This document shows, piece by piece, positions 29,816 to 39,095 of a DNA stretch of 64,000 nucleotides. Origin of the DNA: Pueribacillus theae (GTDB lineage Bacteria > Bacillota > Bacilli > Bacillales > UBA6769); contig NZ_QCZG01000001.1 of NCBI RefSeq assembly GCF_003097615.1, positions 205,307 to 269,306 on the forward strand. The letters are read 5' to 3'. Position numbers and translations under genes: made by a program. The notes under the pieces are model-generated. The model saw only the letters and a list, made by a program, of their open reading frames with translations. It did no database searches and was not told the DNA's origin. Numbering within the stretch: position 1 is the first letter of the stretch; each line of letters starts with the position of its first letter.

Positions 29816-30094
29816 TTGAAAAAAAGAAAAATTCCACTTCGCAAATGTGTCGTCAGCCAGGAAATGCTCCCTAAAAAAGAACTATTACGCATTGTTCGCT
29901 CTCCTGAAGGCGTGGTTTTTATAGATGAAACAGGGAAGAAATCAGGCCGTGGAGCCTATTTGGCAAAAGACGCCGAAATCATAAAGTTAGCGAAAAAAAG
30001 AAACGTTTTATCGAAACATTTAAATGTCGATATTGATGAGGAAATTTATGATCAATTATTGGAAATTGTATCGAAAGAGCGGTCCTCTTCATAA
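29816..30094 (+). CDS. rnpM: RNase P modulator RnpM (YlxR family)
   Basis: TTG 29816 gives 92 residues beginning KKRKIPLRKCVVSQE, with GAGGTG six bases before it; GTG 29807 would add three residues. The family pattern RKCVVSQEMLPKKELLRIVR and GRGAYLAKD are conserved. In B. subtilis YlxR binds RNase P RNA and was renamed RnpM. It sits between nusA and ylxQ and overlaps ylxQ by one base. Confidence 0.9.
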   Translation: MKKRKIPLRKCVVSQEMLPKKELLRIVRSPEGVVFIDETGKKSGRGAYLAKDAEIIKLAKKRNVLSKHLNVDIDEEIYDQLLEIVSKERSSS

Positions 30095-30399
30095 TGGAAA
30101 ATGATAATTTTTATAAATTGCTCGGCCTCGCTAACCGCGCACGAAAAATCGCCACTGGGGAAGAAATGGTTGTAAATGAAATACGCAAAAAAAGAGCGAA
30201 GCTTGTTATTCTCTCTAATGATGCCTCTGCATCCACGAAAAAAAAGATACAGGATAAATGTAACTTTTATGAGGTAGATTTCGTGGAAGCTGGGGATCGG
30301 GAAAAACTTGGGCAATCGATAGGAAAAGAGCAACGTGTTGCATTAGCCGTTTTAGATGAAGGATTTGCAGCAAAATTACTCATCAATCTCGGTCAATAA
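30094..30399 (+). CDS. ylxQ: L7Ae-family K-turn RNA-binding protein YlxQ
   Basis: The protein has 101 residues. NFYKLLGLANRARKIATGEE and KLVILSNDASAST are the L7Ae/L30e signature, followed by VALAVLDEGFAAKLL. Members bind kink-turn RNA; the cellular target of YlxQ is unsettled. Its start overlaps the rnpM stop (TAATG) and infB follows after 15 bases. Confidence 0.94.
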   Translation: MENDNFYKLLGLANRARKIATGEEMVVNEIRKKRAKLVILSNDASASTKKKIQDKCNFYEVDFVEAGDREKLGQSIGKEQRVALAVLDEGFAAKLLINLGQ

Positions 30400-30414
30400 C
30401 TTGGGGGTGAACAT

Positions 30415-32532
30415 ATGAGTAAAATGCGGATATATGAATATGCAAAAAAAAATCAAGTAACAAGCAAAGAAGTGATTGAAAAGTTGAAAACAATGGAAGT
30501 GAATGTATCGAATCACATGTCAACGATTGATAAAGACACTGTCGAAAGGCTTGATAAAGAATTTAAGCAAGCTGAATCTACAAAAAACCAAAAAACTGAT
30601 AAGCCAAAGAACGTTCAAAAAAAAGAAAACCAAAATTCAAGTTCTAAAAAAACGACTCAGCAAAAACGAAATAAAACAAACCAACACCAGCCGAATCAGA
30701 ATCATAGCCATAAAAAGACAAACCATAAACAATCAAAAAAAGCAAGATCAGGGGCCAAACCCCAACAGCCTAAAGAAACTCCTGAAAAAATAATTCATGA
30801 AGGCTCCTTAACGGTTGTTGAGTTGGCGAAAAAATTAAATAAAGAACCGAGTGAGATTATAAAAAAATTAATGCTTCTCGGTGTGATGGCGACAATTAAC
30901 CAGGAAATCGATGCGGATACGATCGAAATGATCGCTGCAGACTATGGCGCTAAAGCCGAAGTTGAGGAAGTTTTTGAAATAAGCGATTTTGAAAAATATG
31001 CTGTGGAAGATTCAGAAGAGGATCTCACATTGCGCCCGGCAGTTGTAACAATAATGGGGCATGTTGACCATGGAAAAACGACACTTCTTGATTCCATCCG
31101 CCAAACGAAAGTAACTGCTACAGAGGCCGGCGGGATTACCCAGCATATTGGCGCTTACCAGGTTGAAGAAAATGGAAAAAAAATCACATTTCTTGATACG
31201 CCTGGCCACGCCGCTTTTACAACCATGCGCGCGCGTGGAGCGAAGATCACTGATATCACCATTTTAGTTGTGGCAGCTGATGATGGAGTGATGCCTCAAA
31301 CCATTGAAGCAATCAACCATGCCAAAGCAGCGGAAGTTCCGATTATTGTCGCCGTTAATAAAATCGATAAAGAAACCGCAAATCCTGATCGTGTCATGCA
31401 GGAGTTGACGGAACACGGACTCGTTCCGGAGGATTGGGGCGGCGACACGATATTTGTTCCTCTATCCGCTTTAAAACGAGAAGGAATTGACGATCTTCTT
31501 GAAATGATTTTACTCGTTGCCGAAATGGAAGAATTAAAAGCAAACCCTAACCGCCTTGCAACTGGAACTGTCATTGAAGCCGAGCTTGATAAAGGGAGAG
31601 GCCCGGTTGCCACATTGCTTGTGCAAAATGGGACATTAAAAGTCCAAGATCCGATTGTTGTAGGAAATACGTTCGGAAGAGTAAGAGCAATGGTTAACGA
31701 CCGTGGGCAAAGGGTGAAAGAGGCTGCCCCATCGACCCCGGTTGAGATTACAGGATTGCATGATGTGCCTCAAGCTGGAGACCAGTTTATGGTTTTCCAA
31801 GATGAAAAACTAGCACGACAAGTTGGTGAAGCCCGTGCCGAAAAGCAAAAGCTAGCTGAACGCCAGGATACAGCAAGGGTAAGTTTAGACGAACTCTTTG
31901 AACAAATTAAAGAAGGGGAAACAAAAGAACTAAATATTATTGTTAAAGCCGATGTTCAAGGATCAGCCGAAGCATTAGTCGGTTCCCTTCAAAAAATAGA
32001 TGTAGAAGGCGCTAAAATCAACATTATCCATTCTGGTGTCGGTGCGATATCGGAATCAGATATTATTTTAGCTTCTGCATCAAACGCAATTATTATCGGC
32101 TTCAACGTCCGGCCTGACAACAATGCAAAGAAAACAGCTGAAACAGAAAACGTTGACATTCGCCTTCACCGTATTATTTATAATGTGATTGATGAAATTG
32201 AAATGGCGCTTAAAGGAATGCTTGATCCTGAATATGAAGAAAAAGTGATTGGCCAAGCTGAAGTCCGCCAAATCTTTAAAGCGTCAAAACTTGGAACAAT
32301 TGCCGGCTGCCATGTGACTGAAGGAAAGGTAACAAGAGACGCCGGAATACGCCTCATTCGAGACGGAATTGTTATTTATGAAGGGAAAGTTGACACGTTG
32401 AAGCGGTATAAAGATGATGTAAAAGAAGTCCAAACCGGCTATGAATGCGGGATAACTCTTGAGAAATTTCAAGATATAAAAGAAGGCGACGTTCTTGAAG
32501 CATATGTAATGCAAGAAATTGAAAGAAAATGA
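30415..32532 (+). CDS. infB: Translation initiation factor IF-2
   Basis: The protein has 705 residues. The first 125 residues are lysine-, asparagine- and glutamine-rich low complexity after a short helical module ([20 protein letters not shown]). A second IF2-N module is near residue 130. The GTPase domain has [19 protein letters not shown] and NKIDKE, followed by domains II, III and the C-terminal initiator-tRNA-binding domain. It starts behind TTGGGGGTG and overlaps ylxP by four bases. The short polar linker differs from the longer one of enteric IF-2. Confidence 0.98.
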   Translation: MSKMRIYEYAKKNQVTSKEVIEKLKTMEVNVSNHMSTIDKDTVERLDKEFKQAESTKNQKTDKPKNVQKKENQNSSSKKTTQQKRNKTNQHQPNQNHSHKKTNHKQSKKARSGAKPQQPKETPEKIIHEGSLTVVELAKKLNKEPSEIIKKLMLLGVMATINQEIDADTIEMIAADYGAKAEVEEVFEISDFEKYAVEDSEEDLTLRPAVVTIMGHVDHGKTTLLDSIRQTKVTATEAGGITQHIGAYQVEENGKKITFLDTPGHAAFTTMRARGAKITDITILVVAADDGVMPQTIEAINHAKAAEVPIIVAVNKIDKETANPDRVMQELTEHGLVPEDWGGDTIFVPLSALKREGIDDLLEMILLVAEMEELKANPNRLATGTVIEAELDKGRGPVATLLVQNGTLKVQDPIVVGNTFGRVRAMVNDRGQRVKEAAPSTPVEITGLHDVPQAGDQFMVFQDEKLARQVGEARAEKQKLAERQDTARVSLDELFEQIKEGETKELNIIVKADVQGSAEALVGSLQKIDVEGAKINIIHSGVGAISESDIILASASNAIIIGFNVRPDNNAKKTAETENVDIRLHRIIYNVIDEIEMALKGMLDPEYEEKVIGQAEVRQIFKASKLGTIAGCHVTEGKVTRDAGIRLIRDGIVIYEGKVDTLKRYKDDVKEVQTGYECGITLEKFQDIKEGDVLEAYVMQEIERK

Positions 32533-32807
32533 TTGGATACGTTCTTTGTGAATGTCTGATTTATGATGTCCAGTCGCTTAAAGAAAAAAGAAGCGTTGTT
32601 AAATCCATCATATCCCGATTGAAGCAGCGATTTAACCTTTCCGTTGCCGAGATTGATTATCATGATATATGGCAACGAACGGCTTTTGGCATTGCGGTCG
32701 TTGCGATCAGCCAAACTAGAGCAGAGCAAGAGCTTCAAAAGGCCATCAAATTAATTGATGCGGATGAAAGGATTGAAATCACCAAAACAATCTACGAATG
32801 GCTCTAA
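32529..32807 (+). CDS. ylxP: DUF503 protein YlxP
   Basis: The 92-residue protein has the DUF503 pattern [20 protein letters not shown] followed by [18 protein letters not shown]. Its fold is ferredoxin-like. Mutants in B. subtilis suggest a role linked to ribosome assembly, but the activity is not defined. ATG overlaps the infB stop (ATGA). Confidence 0.92.
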   Translation: MIGYVLCECLIYDVQSLKEKRSVVKSIISRLKQRFNLSVAEIDYHDIWQRTAFGIAVVAISQTRAEQELQKAIKLIDADERIEITKTIYEWL

Positions 32808-32873
32808 AATGAATGCTTGCTCTATCATTCCCTCAACACATAGCTCATTACTTGAAAGCGGGGCGTGAAACAG

Positions 32874-33221
32874 ATGAATAAACGTGCAAACCGGGTTGCA
32901 GAGCAGATAAAACAAGAGTTAACAGAAATTATTGATCGGCGGTTAAAAGACCCGAGAATCGGGTTTGTTACGATTACTGGTGTAGAAGTAACAGGCGACC
33001 TGCAGCAGGCAAAAGTATATTTTACGGTCCTTGGGGATGAAGAAAAAAAAGCTGCAACTTTGGAAGCTTTAGAAAAAGCCTCTGGATTTATCCGCTCTGA
33101 AATTGGAAGCCGAATTAGGCTTCGAAAAACTCCAGAACTTTTATTTTTATTTGATGAATCTATTAACTATGGGAACCGAATCGAGAAGCTGATTTCGGAT
33201 TTGAATAACAAAAAATCTTGA
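32874..33221 (+). CDS. rbfA: Ribosome-binding factor A
   Basis: ATG 32874 gives 115 residues beginning [15 protein letters not shown], which aligns with relatives; GTG 32865 would add three. The KH-type core has [31 protein letters not shown] and [18 protein letters not shown]. RbfA binds immature 30S near the 5' end of 16S rRNA. Its ribosome binding site (GCGGGG) is weak. Confidence 0.96.
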   Translation: MNKRANRVAEQIKQELTEIIDRRLKDPRIGFVTITGVEVTGDLQQAKVYFTVLGDEEKKAATLEALEKASGFIRSEIGSRIRLRKTPELLFLFDESINYGNRIEKLISDLNNKKS

Positions 33222-33234
33222 AAAATCTTTTCGG

Positions 33235-33272
33235 AGGGTAGACAAGAGCGTTCTTCTTGTCTATCCTTCTTT
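33235..33272 (+). terminator. Hairpin between rbfA and truB
   Basis: AGGGTAGACAAGA (33235-33247) pairs with TCTTGTCTATCCT (33255-33267), 13 bp with one G-U. The following T tract is short (TCTTT), so termination may be partial, giving downstream genes lower expression. Confidence 0.65.
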
Positions 33273-33311
33273 ATTGAATGGTCTTTTTTTAGAAAGCATT
33301 GGGGTGAGAAT

Positions 33312-34235
33312 ATGGGCTTTCCATATAACGGCATTTTACCATTATATAAGCCTAAAGGAATGACTTCGCATGACTGCGTTGTTCGGGTAAGAAACATCGT
33401 TAAAATGAAGAAAATAGGCCATACTGGGACGCTAGATCCTGACGCCACAGGTGTTTTGCCGATTTGTTTAGGAAGAGCAACAAAAGTGGCAGAGTATATG
33501 TCTGACTACTCGAAAACATATGAAGCCGAAGTTACGCTTGGCGTCGCTACATCGACAGAAGATTCATCTGGAGAAATCGTTGAACAACAAGAACTGCTTC
33601 AGCCAATTGCTCAGGAAACGTTACAAAGCGTGTTACAATCAATGGTGGGCAAGCAGACGCAAATTCCCCCTATGTATTCAGCAGTGAAAGTAAATGGGAA
33701 AAGGCTGTACGAATATGCTTTTGAAGGAAAAGTGATTGACAGGCCTTCAAGAGAAATATTTATAGAAAATATTCAATTATTGTCAAACCGGCAAGTTGAT
33801 CAAACACACCCAACGTTTTTTATACGTGTTGCATGTTCAAAAGGGACGTATATACGAACCTTAGCGGTTGATATAGGAAAAAAACTAGGTTATCCTGCCC
33901 ATATGTCTTATTTGAAAAGAATGAAATCCGGACCATTTACGCTTGATTCATCATTAACATTTGGAGAAATCGAAGATGCGGTTAACAACGGGATGCTCAA
34001 TGAAAAATTGTATCCTGTCGAAACGGCAATTAAACACTTTGAAAAAATTGTTTTTCCAGAGCATCTAACTAAAAAAATTGAAAATGGCGCTGTTCTTCCT
34101 ATAATTGATAATAGCAAAGGGAATAAGTGGGCGATTTACAATAACAATGGAGAATGTCTTGCCATTTATATCCCCCATCCATCAAAACAAGGATACATGA
34201 AACCAGAGAAACTAATTAAAGTTAAGGATAGTTAG
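33312..34235 (+). CDS. truB: tRNA pseudouridine-55 synthase
   Basis: The 307-residue protein carries YKPKGMTSHD at the N-terminus and the catalytic aspartate in GHTGTLDPDATGVLPIC. SGTY-type motif CSKGTYIRTLAVDIG and a C-terminal PUA-like domain follow. The usual GTLDPLA reads GTLDPDA here, a change just beyond the catalytic aspartate. It modifies U55 in the T loop of tRNAs. ATG 33312 follows TTGGGGTGAG. Confidence 0.97.
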   Translation: MGFPYNGILPLYKPKGMTSHDCVVRVRNIVKMKKIGHTGTLDPDATGVLPICLGRATKVAEYMSDYSKTYEAEVTLGVATSTEDSSGEIVEQQELLQPIAQETLQSVLQSMVGKQTQIPPMYSAVKVNGKRLYEYAFEGKVIDRPSREIFIENIQLLSNRQVDQTHPTFFIRVACSKGTYIRTLAVDIGKKLGYPAHMSYLKRMKSGPFTLDSSLTFGEIEDAVNNGMLNEKLYPVETAIKHFEKIVFPEHLTKKIENGAVLPIIDNSKGNKWAIYNNNGECLAIYIPHPSKQGYMKPEKLIKVKDS

Positions 34236-34246
34236 AGGTGGCCTAA

Positions 34247-35188
34247 TTGAAAACAATCTATTTGCAGCATCCCCATCAATTAAATAAAGATGGCATAAAA
34301 CCTACCGCTATTGCCTTAGGTTATTTTGACGGTGTGCATATCGGGCATCAAAAAGTGATTCACACAGCGAAAGAAATTGCTCAGAAAAACGGCTGGCAAT
34401 CAGCAGTCATGACATTTGATCCGCATCCCGCCGTTGTTTTGGGGCATATGGATGAGATTTCTCCTATTACTCCTTTGGCTGTAAAAGAAAAAGAGATTGA
34501 AGCGCTTGGCATTGATGTAATGTACATTGTTCGTTTTACCCAAGAATTCTCGCAGCTATCTCCACAGGAATTTATTGATCATTATATTATTGATTTGGCG
34601 GTAAAGCATGTTGTGGCGGGCTTTGATTATACTTACGGACGATTTGGAAAAGGAACGATGCAAATTATCGACACCTATTCAAGAGGCAAATTTGAGTCAA
34701 CGGTCATTGAAAAAGTTGAAAAAGATGAAATGAAAATCAGCTCATCACTTATCCGAAATAAAATTCAAGAAGGAAGCGTCGATAGCCTTCCTGAATATTT
34801 AGGCCGATATTTTCAAATAAAAGGAACAGTCGTTACAGGTGATAAAAGAGGAAGGACAATCGGTTTTCCTACGGCGAATATTTCTCCATCTTTTCAATAC
34901 CTATTGCCTAAAAAAGGAGTTTACGCTGTTAGGGTAAAATGGAAAGGCGTTTGGTATAACGGAATTTTAAACCTTGGCTACGTGCCGACCTTTTATGAAC
35001 ATTTGCCGGAGCCGACAATCGAAGTTCATTTGTTGGATTTCGATGAAGATATTTACGGAGAACATGTCACACTTGAATGGCGGAAATGGCTGCGTGAAGA
35101 AAAGAAATTTGCATCTGTTGATGATTTGGTCAAACAATTAAACGAAGACAAAAATCGGGCTATTGAATATTTTCAATTTGCAATTTGA
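34247..35188 (+). CDS. ribF: Bifunctional riboflavin kinase / FAD synthetase
   Basis: The 313-residue protein starts at TTG 34247 behind AGAGGTGG. The N-terminal FMN adenylyltransferase has ALGYFDGVHIGHQKVI and SSSLIRNKI. The C-terminal riboflavin kinase has GDKRGRTIGFPTANI and the catalytic glutamate region PTIEVHLLDFDEDIYG. It produces FMN and FAD. In B. subtilis this gene is ribC. The rpsO promoter lies within its 3' end. Confidence 0.97.
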   Translation: MKTIYLQHPHQLNKDGIKPTAIALGYFDGVHIGHQKVIHTAKEIAQKNGWQSAVMTFDPHPAVVLGHMDEISPITPLAVKEKEIEALGIDVMYIVRFTQEFSQLSPQEFIDHYIIDLAVKHVVAGFDYTYGRFGKGTMQIIDTYSRGKFESTVIEKVEKDEMKISSSLIRNKIQEGSVDSLPEYLGRYFQIKGTVVTGDKRGRTIGFPTANISPSFQYLLPKKGVYAVRVKWKGVWYNGILNLGYVPTFYEHLPEPTIEVHLLDFDEDIYGEHVTLEWRKWLREEKKFASVDDLVKQLNEDKNRAIEYFQFAI

Positions 35189-35206
35189 ATGAAAAAAAGG
35201 TATGCT
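35178..35206 (+). promoter_or_regulatory. Sigma-A promoter of rpsO
   Basis: TTGCAA (35178-35183) and TATGCT (35201-35206) are 17 bases apart. The -35 lies in the last codons of ribF. A leader of about 85 bases follows before rpsO. Confidence 0.65.
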
Positions 35207-35211
35207 ACTAC

Positions 35212-35290
35212 ATGTAAGAGCAGAAGAACCATTGCTTGGCAGTACGACTCACCGACGTTTGCTAGGGAATCGGGGATTGATATAAGGAGG
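35212..35290 (+). ncRNA. Leader of rpsO (candidate S15-binding autoregulatory RNA)
   Basis: The untranslated leader between the promoter and the ribosome binding site contains CTAGGGAATCGGGGATTGAT just before AAGGAGG. S15 leaders in Bacillaceae bind their own protein. I can see short complementary blocks but not one unambiguous fold, so the structure is not asserted. Confidence 0.4.
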
Positions 35291-35298
35291 TGAAACGG

Positions 35299-35568
35299 AT
35301 GGCACTCAGTCAACAAGAAAAGGAACAAATTATTTCTGAATACAAGACTCATTCTAATGATACAGGTTCACCAGAAGTTCAAATTGCTATCCTTACAAAA
35401 CAAATTAACACGTTGAATGAGCATTTGCGCACGCATAAGAAAGACCACCATTCAAGACGTGGTTTGTTAAAAATGGTTGGGAAGCGGCGCAATCTTCTCA
35501 CTTATTTGCGAAACAAAGATGTGGCACGTTACCGTGAGCTGATTCAAAAGCTTGGTTTGCGCCGTTAG
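35299..35568 (+). CDS. rpsO: Small ribosomal subunit protein S15 (uS15)
   Basis: ATG 35299 behind TAAGGAGGTGAAACGG gives exactly 89 residues, the family length. Conserved stretches are [35 protein letters not shown] and [13 protein letters not shown]. It binds the central domain of 16S rRNA and starts platform assembly. A strong terminator follows. Confidence 0.98.
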   Translation: MALSQQEKEQIISEYKTHSNDTGSPEVQIAILTKQINTLNEHLRTHKKDHHSRRGLLKMVGKRRNLLTYLRNKDVARYRELIQKLGLRR

Positions 35569-35587
35569 TGAACAACCTTTATAATGA

Positions 35588-35622
35588 AATGAAAAGCGGG
35601 GGCGGTCCCCGCTTTTCATTTT
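35588..35622 (+). terminator. Strong intrinsic terminator after rpsO
   Basis: AATGAAAAGCGGGG (35588-35601) and CCCCGCTTTTCATT (35607-35620) are perfectly complementary over 14 bp with loop GCGGT, followed by T residues. Confidence 0.9.
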
Positions 35623-35661
35623 GCAATTTAATAATCCCATCCAATAACGATTTTTCTTTAT

Positions 35662-35689
35662 TTTACGCCAACTTAAATTGGGGTATAAT
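35662..35689 (+). promoter_or_regulatory. Sigma-A promoter of pnp
   Basis: A perfect TATAAT (35684-35689) lies 16 bases after TTTACG (35662-35667), 46 bases before the pnp start. Confidence 0.65.
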
Positions 35690-35735
35690 AAGAAAAGCGA
35701 TATTGTGATTGAGATTGAGAGGAGTACTTCAAATC

Positions 35736-37844
35736 ATGAGTGACGAGAAACAAATTTTTACATTGGATTGGGCGGGCAGCAAGCTTGTCGTGGAAGTTGG
35801 CCGAATGGCTAAACAAGCCAACGGTGCTGCCTTTATACGCTATGGAGATACAGCCGTATTATCAACGGTTACGGCTTCGAAAGAACCGAAGGATCTGCCG
35901 TTTTTTCCATTAACCGTTAACTATGAAGAAAGATTGTACGCCGTAGGAAAAATTCCTGGAGGTTTCATTAAACGTGAAGGCCGTCCAAGTGAAAAAGCTG
36001 TTTTGGCGAGCAGGCTTATCGATCGACCGATTAGGCCCCTTTTTGTAGATGGTTTCCGGAATGAAGTCCAGATTATTAGTACGGTCATGAGTGTGGATCA
36101 AAACTGCTCTTCCGAAATGGCTGCAATGTTTGGTTCATCATTGGCTTTATCCATTTCCGATATTCCTTTCGAAGGCCCGATTGCAGGTGTGATTGTTGGG
36201 AGAATTGACGGGGAGTTCGTAATTAACCCAACAGTTGAGCAAGTGGAAAAAAGCGATTTGGAATTGACTGTCGCAGGTACGAAGGATGCTGTTAATATGG
36301 TGGAAGCCGGTGCTGACCAGGTGCCTGAAGACGTCATGCTTGAAGCCATTATGTTTGGCCACGAAGAAATTAAACGGCTCATTACCTTCCAAGAAGAAAT
36401 TATTTCCAAAGTAGGAAAGGAAAAAATGGAAGTTACTCTTCTTGAGGTGGATCCGGATCTTGAACAAGCAGTTAGAGCATTTGCAGAAGAGGATCTAAAA
36501 AGGGCGGTCAAGGTAGTTGAAAAGCTTGAACGAAACCAAGCAATTGATGATGTAACAGCCAAAGTGATAGAGCACTTCTCCGATCTTGATGAGGAAAGGC
36601 TAGGCGAAGTAAAAGCAATTTTGCAAAAGCTTACGAAAGAGGAAGTTCGCCGCCTAATAATTGAAGAAAAGATAAGGCCGGATGGACGAGCGATCAACGA
36701 AATCCGTCCGTTATCCTCGCAGATAGGCATATTGCCAAGAACCCATGGTTCGGCGCTCTTTACAAGGGGCCAAACGCAAGTGCTAAGCACCTGCACATTA
36801 GGAGCGTTAGGAGATGTCCAAATTTTGGACGGGCTCGGTACAGAGGAAGAAAAGCGGTTTATGCACCATTACAACTTTCCGTTTTTTAGTGTAGGAGAAA
36901 CAGGGCCAATACGGGCTCCCGGACGTAGAGAGATTGGCCATGGTGCTTTAGGGGAACGTGCGTTGGAGAAGGTAGTTCCGCCAGAAGATGTTTTCCCATA
37001 CACAATCCGGCTTGTTTCCGAAGTTTTGGAATCGAATGGATCATCATCACAAGCGAGTATTTGCGCAAGTACATTGGCAATGATGGATGCAGGTGTACCG
37101 ATTGAAGCGCCAGTAGCCGGCATCGCAATGGGGTTAATCAAAGAAGGAGAACGCGTCATCATTTTATCTGATATTCAAGGAATGGAAGATGCGCTTGGGG
37201 ATATGGACTTTAAAGCGGCGGGCACTGAAAAAGGAATTACTGCACTGCAGATGGATATCAAAATTGAAGGCCTCACCCGAGAAATCTTGAAAGAGGCGCT
37301 TACACAGGCAAGAGAAGGACGTCTGCATATTTTGAAGCATATGAATGAAACGATTTCAGAGCCGCATAAAGAATTATCGCAATACGCACCTAAAATCTTA
37401 ACATTGACGATTAATCCAGATAAAATACGCGAAGTAATCGGGCCAAGCGGAAAAGTCATCAATAAAATTATTGAAGATACCGGAGTAAAAATTGATATTG
37501 AGCAGGACGGAACAATTTTCATTGCCTCAAGTGACCCGGAAATGAATAAAAAAGCGAAGCAAATCATTGAAGATTTAATCCGTGAAGTGGAGGTTGGGGC
37601 AACTTATTTAGGCAAAGTGAAGCGAATCGAAAAATTTGGCGCCTTTGTCGAACTATTCAACGGAAAAGAAGGCCTTGTCCACATTTCAGAATTGGCGGAA
37701 GAACGTGTCAAAAAAGTCGAAGATGTGGTAAAAGTGGGGGATCAAATTCTTGTTAAAGTAAAAGAAATTGATAAACAAGGCCGCATTAATCTATCCCGAA
37801 AAGCAGTGCTGTTGGAACAAAAAGAAAAAGCGAAAGCCGAATGA
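35736..37844 (+). CDS. pnp: Polynucleotide phosphorylase
   Basis: ATG 35736 behind GAGAGGAG gives 702 residues. Two RNase PH domains flank an all-helical linker: the first has [20 protein letters not shown] and [19 protein letters not shown], the second [15 protein letters not shown] and [14 protein letters not shown] domain ([20 protein letters not shown]) and an S1 domain ([16 protein letters not shown]) close the protein. It degrades mRNA 3' to 5' with phosphate and is the main 3' exonuclease of Bacillus. Confidence 0.98.
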   Translation: MSDEKQIFTLDWAGSKLVVEVGRMAKQANGAAFIRYGDTAVLSTVTASKEPKDLPFFPLTVNYEERLYAVGKIPGGFIKREGRPSEKAVLASRLIDRPIRPLFVDGFRNEVQIISTVMSVDQNCSSEMAAMFGSSLALSISDIPFEGPIAGVIVGRIDGEFVINPTVEQVEKSDLELTVAGTKDAVNMVEAGADQVPEDVMLEAIMFGHEEIKRLITFQEEIISKVGKEKMEVTLLEVDPDLEQAVRAFAEEDLKRAVKVVEKLERNQAIDDVTAKVIEHFSDLDEERLGEVKAILQKLTKEEVRRLIIEEKIRPDGRAINEIRPLSSQIGILPRTHGSALFTRGQTQVLSTCTLGALGDVQILDGLGTEEEKRFMHHYNFPFFSVGETGPIRAPGRREIGHGALGERALEKVVPPEDVFPYTIRLVSEVLESNGSSSQASICASTLAMMDAGVPIEAPVAGIAMGLIKEGERVIILSDIQGMEDALGDMDFKAAGTEKGITALQMDIKIEGLTREILKEALTQAREGRLHILKHMNETISEPHKELSQYAPKILTLTINPDKIREVIGPSGKVINKIIEDTGVKIDIEQDGTIFIASSDPEMNKKAKQIIEDLIREVEVGATYLGKVKRIEKFGAFVELFNGKEGLVHISELAEERVKKVEDVVKVGDQILVKVKEIDKQGRINLSRKAVLLEQKEKAKAE

Positions 37845-37850
37845 CAAAAC

Positions 37851-37879
37851 AGGAGCAGAGCAAGTAAGCTCCTTTTTTT
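37851..37879 (+). terminator. Intrinsic terminator after pnp
   Basis: AGGAGC (37851-37856) pairs with GCTCCT (37868-37873) across an 11-base loop and runs into seven T residues. Confidence 0.72.
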
Positions 37880-37899
37880 GATCGGAAATTAGAATCAAG

Positions 37900-37934
37900 C
37901 TTCTGAATTCCGGCTTCTGATTTCTGACCTCTGG
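37900..37934 (+). repeat. Degenerate TCTGAC-like heptamer array before ylxY
   Basis: The stretch contains CTTCTGA, GCTTCTG, ATTTCTG and ACCTCTG spaced at about seven bases. It lies between the pnp terminator and the ylxY leader hairpin, and is the same family as arrays at 14993, 21813, 47582, 54908 and 60747. Confidence 0.6.
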
Positions 37935-37945
37935 AATAACGTGTC

Positions 37946-37975
37946 CCTTCAGTACATATTTTTTACTGAAGGAGG
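37946..37975 (+). promoter_or_regulatory. Hairpin covering the ylxY ribosome binding site
   Basis: CCTTCAGT (37946-37953) is perfectly complementary to ACTGAAGG (37965-37972), whose end is the first part of the Shine-Dalgarno AAGGAGG (37969-37975). The 11-base loop is A/T only. When folded, the site would be largely hidden. The pairing is seen directly; a regulatory effect is inferred. Confidence 0.5.
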
Positions 37976-37983
37976 ATGCTGCA

Positions 37984-38949
37984 ATGAAAAAGCAAATCGG
38001 ACAAGTGATTATATTTGCATTCTTATTTATTATTTCTTATCAGTTTTTGGAAAACCCCTATTCCGCTAATTATATGGAAGAGTGGAAAACCGAAGCTGCT
38101 TTTACAACGGGAAGTGAAAATTCACTTTTAAAAAGCATTAAAGAAAAAGCCGAATCATATGAAGAGAAGCCGATTGACGCTGTTATCGATCGTGTCTGGA
38201 AAGCCATTCCAGGTTACAATGGAATAAAAGTAGATATTCAGCAATCGTATAAAAACATGAAAAAAGAAGGCCGTTTTAACGAGAAAAAACTAGTATTCAA
38301 GGAAGTCACGCCGAAAGTATCACTTGATGATCTTGAGCCAAGCCCAATTTACAAGGGGAATCCAAAAAAAGAGATGGTCTCATTTCAAATCAACGTAGCT
38401 TGGGGAAATGAATTTATCCCTGAAATTTTAAAAACATTAAAAAAGCATGATGTAAAAGCGACTTTTTTTCTCGATGGATCGTGGACGAAAAAAAATCCCC
38501 GGTTAGCTAAAATGTTAGTTGAAGAAGGGCATGAAATTGGAAATCACGCTTATTCCCATCCTGATTTGAGAAGATCATCGGCCAAAAAAATACGCGAAGA
38601 AATACAAATGACAAACGAGATTATCGAAGCCACGATTGACAAGACTCCGAAATGGTTTGCTCCGCCGAGCGGGAGCTTCAATGATAATGTCGTTAAAATC
38701 GCACATGGCTTTCATATGAAAACCGTATTGTGGACAGTTGATACGGTTGATTGGAAATCGCCTAATCCAGATGTCATGGCGAATAATATTATTCAAAAAG
38801 TTCATCCCGGCGCAATGATTCTTATGCATCCCACTGAATCAACAGCAGCCGGATTAGAAAAAATGATTAATGGAATTGAGGAAAAAGGATTAAAAATTGG
38901 TACAGTTTCCGAACTGTTAAGTGAACAACGCCTCCCGAAAATTGATTGA
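37984..38949 (+). CDS. ylxY: Polysaccharide-deacetylase-like protein YlxY
   Basis: The 321-residue protein has an N-terminal membrane anchor (VIIFAFLFIISYQFL), a stalk of about 110 residues, and a NodB-fold domain from about residue 135. The metal-binding histidines are in HEIGNHAYSHPD. However, the motif that normally reads TFDDG is INVAWGNE, so the catalytic aspartates are absent. This is a trait of YlxY-type proteins as I recall them and not a private mutation. B. subtilis YlxY has the same position and length. Enzymatic activity is therefore doubtful. Confidence 0.9.
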   Translation: MKKQIGQVIIFAFLFIISYQFLENPYSANYMEEWKTEAAFTTGSENSLLKSIKEKAESYEEKPIDAVIDRVWKAIPGYNGIKVDIQQSYKNMKKEGRFNEKKLVFKEVTPKVSLDDLEPSPIYKGNPKKEMVSFQINVAWGNEFIPEILKTLKKHDVKATFFLDGSWTKKNPRLAKMLVEEGHEIGNHAYSHPDLRRSSAKKIREEIQMTNEIIEATIDKTPKWFAPPSGSFNDNVVKIAHGFHMKTVLWTVDTVDWKSPNPDVMANNIIQKVHPGAMILMHPTESTAAGLEKMINGIEEKGLKIGTVSELLSEQRLPKID

Positions 38950-39095
38950 GTCTTCGATTTTTACATGTTATAGTGTTTACGGGCTTATGGGATAGGAAGT
39001 CATGTAGAGACGCCCGAATGTTGAATCATATGATAAAGGAGATTCAATTTTGAACAATTAAAGAAGGTGAACTACATTTAATAGGGGGAAAAAGG

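Noticed and set aside
36098..36796. Minus-strand open frame of 232 codons opposite pnp
   Set aside because: It is fully antisense to a conserved pnp region, has low-complexity serine-rich content and no ribosome binding site, so it is a by-product of pnp codon use. Other antisense frames (for example 9810-10322 and 54268-54717) are rejected on the same grounds.
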